From: a bacterium
GTDB taxonomy: Bacteria; Spirochaetota; Spirochaetia; JABEVK01
Direction of reading: 5' to 3'
Assembly: GCA_021781625.1 (NCBI GenBank)
Contig: JAJXWL010000105.1
Coordinates: 1 to 6,791 of the forward strand
DNA length: 6,791 bases
The notes beneath the pieces are model-generated. The model was not told where the DNA came from and made no database searches. It worked only from the letters and a program-made list of their open reading frames with translations. Positions 6,219 to 6,791 of the stretch are shown here, one piece after another (position 1 is the stretch's first letter; each line of letters begins with the position of its first letter). Made by a program: the position numbers and the translations under genes.

Positions 6219-6791
6219 ATGGCCATGATTACCATCCGAGAGGCGCTTCGGCAAGCTCTCGACGAAGAAATGGCTCGTGACCCCAATGTGGTCATTATGG
6301 GCGAAGAAGTTGCCCAATACGATGGAGCTTATAAAGTTACCAAAGGTTTGCTGGATAAGTATGGTCCCGAGCGGGTGCTAGATACGCCCATTACGGAACT
6401 GGGTTTTACCGGCTTAGGGGTAGGGGCCGCGTTTGGCGGAGTCCGTCCCGTAGTCGAGTGGATGACCATCCAATTTGGATTATTGGCCATTGATCAGCTG
6501 ATCAATAACGCGACGAAGTACCGGTATATGTCCGGCGGTCAATTTCAAGTGCCTCTGGTCATTCGCGGGCCCAACGGTCCTGCAGAATATTTATCCAGTC
6601 AACACAGTCAGAGTTTTGCTTCGTACTTTGTGCATGTTCCCGGCTTCAAGGTCGTGGCCCCGGCAACGCCCTACGACGCGAAAGGTCTTTTGAAAACAGC
6701 CATCCGCGACAACAACCCGGTGATTTTCTTGGAAAGTGAAATGACCTATGGCCACAAGGGAGAAGTACCGGAGGAAGAATACCTGATTCCC
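6219..6791 (+). CDS. pdhB: Pyruvate dehydrogenase E1 component, beta subunit, 3'-truncated
   Basis: The frame is open from ATG 6219 to the window edge and gives 191 residues of a protein usually about 320-330 long, so the C-terminal transketolase domain is missing. The visible part is the pyrimidine-binding domain: [15 protein letters not shown] at the start, [20 protein letters not shown] (25-44) with the catalytic-region glutamates, [32 protein letters not shown] and [10 protein letters not shown], followed by [18 protein letters not shown] and [13 protein letters not shown]. These match acetyl-transferring E1 beta subunits. AAGGAG at 6208-6213 lies five bases before ATG 6219; a second in-frame ATG at 6225 is possible but worse spaced. 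The 25-base gap after pdhA shows no terminator, so the two subunits are expected to be co-transcribed. An E2 gene would be expected next, outside the window. Confidence 0.96.
   Translation, partial: MAMITIREALRQALDEEMARDPNVVIMGEEVAQYDGAYKVTKGLLDKYGPERVLDTPITELGFTGLGVGAAFGGVRPVVEWMTIQFGLLAIDQLINNATKYRYMSGGQFQVPLVIRGPNGPAEYLSSQHSQSFASYFVHVPGFKVVAPATPYDAKGLLKTAIRDNNPVIFLESEMTYGHKGEVPEEEYLIP

Overview
The window is bacterial, densely coding DNA of roughly balanced base composition, with about 120 bases of non-coding sequence in its only sizeable gap. Nothing fixes the phylum. The pyruvate dehydrogenase E1 is the two-subunit (alpha/beta) type rather than the single-chain AceE of enterobacteria, and there is a bacterial-type type III polyketide synthase.

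Left block (2-2921, plus strand): three tightly packed genes for a group A flavin monooxygenase (5' end cut off by the window edge), a type III polyketide synthase and a class I SAM-dependent methyltransferase. Each pair overlaps by four bases (GTGA, then ATGA), so they are almost certainly co-transcribed and translationally coupled. The logic is build a polyketide ring, hydroxylate it, methylate it. The synthase has the full Cys-His-Asn triad. By eye it also has small residues at the positions that form the long acyl-chain tunnel of mycobacterial PKS18. The best guess for the product is a modified phenolic lipid, alkylquinone or alkylpyrone, by analogy with the srsABC operon of Streptomyces griseus.

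Middle (2785-3735, minus strand): a convergent gene for a nucleotidyltransferase-like protein with a C-terminal left-handed beta-helix. Its last ~45 codons lie antisense to the end of the methyltransferase. Between its start and the next plus-strand gene is a 120-base divergent intergenic region. This holds a perfect 19-bp tandem duplication and a candidate promoter placed so that the downstream mRNA would be nearly leaderless.

Right block (3856-6791, plus strand): a lipoate-protein ligase A homologue, a small FMN-type split-barrel protein of the pyridoxamine-phosphate-oxidase superfamily, and the alpha and beta subunits of pyruvate dehydrogenase E1 (beta runs off the right edge). The ligase would attach the lipoyl group to the E2 subunit, presumably encoded further downstream, so this looks like a pyruvate dehydrogenase operon carrying its own cofactor-attachment gene. 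The role of the split-barrel protein there is not evident.

I found no RNA genes, insertion sequences, CRISPR arrays or convincing terminators.
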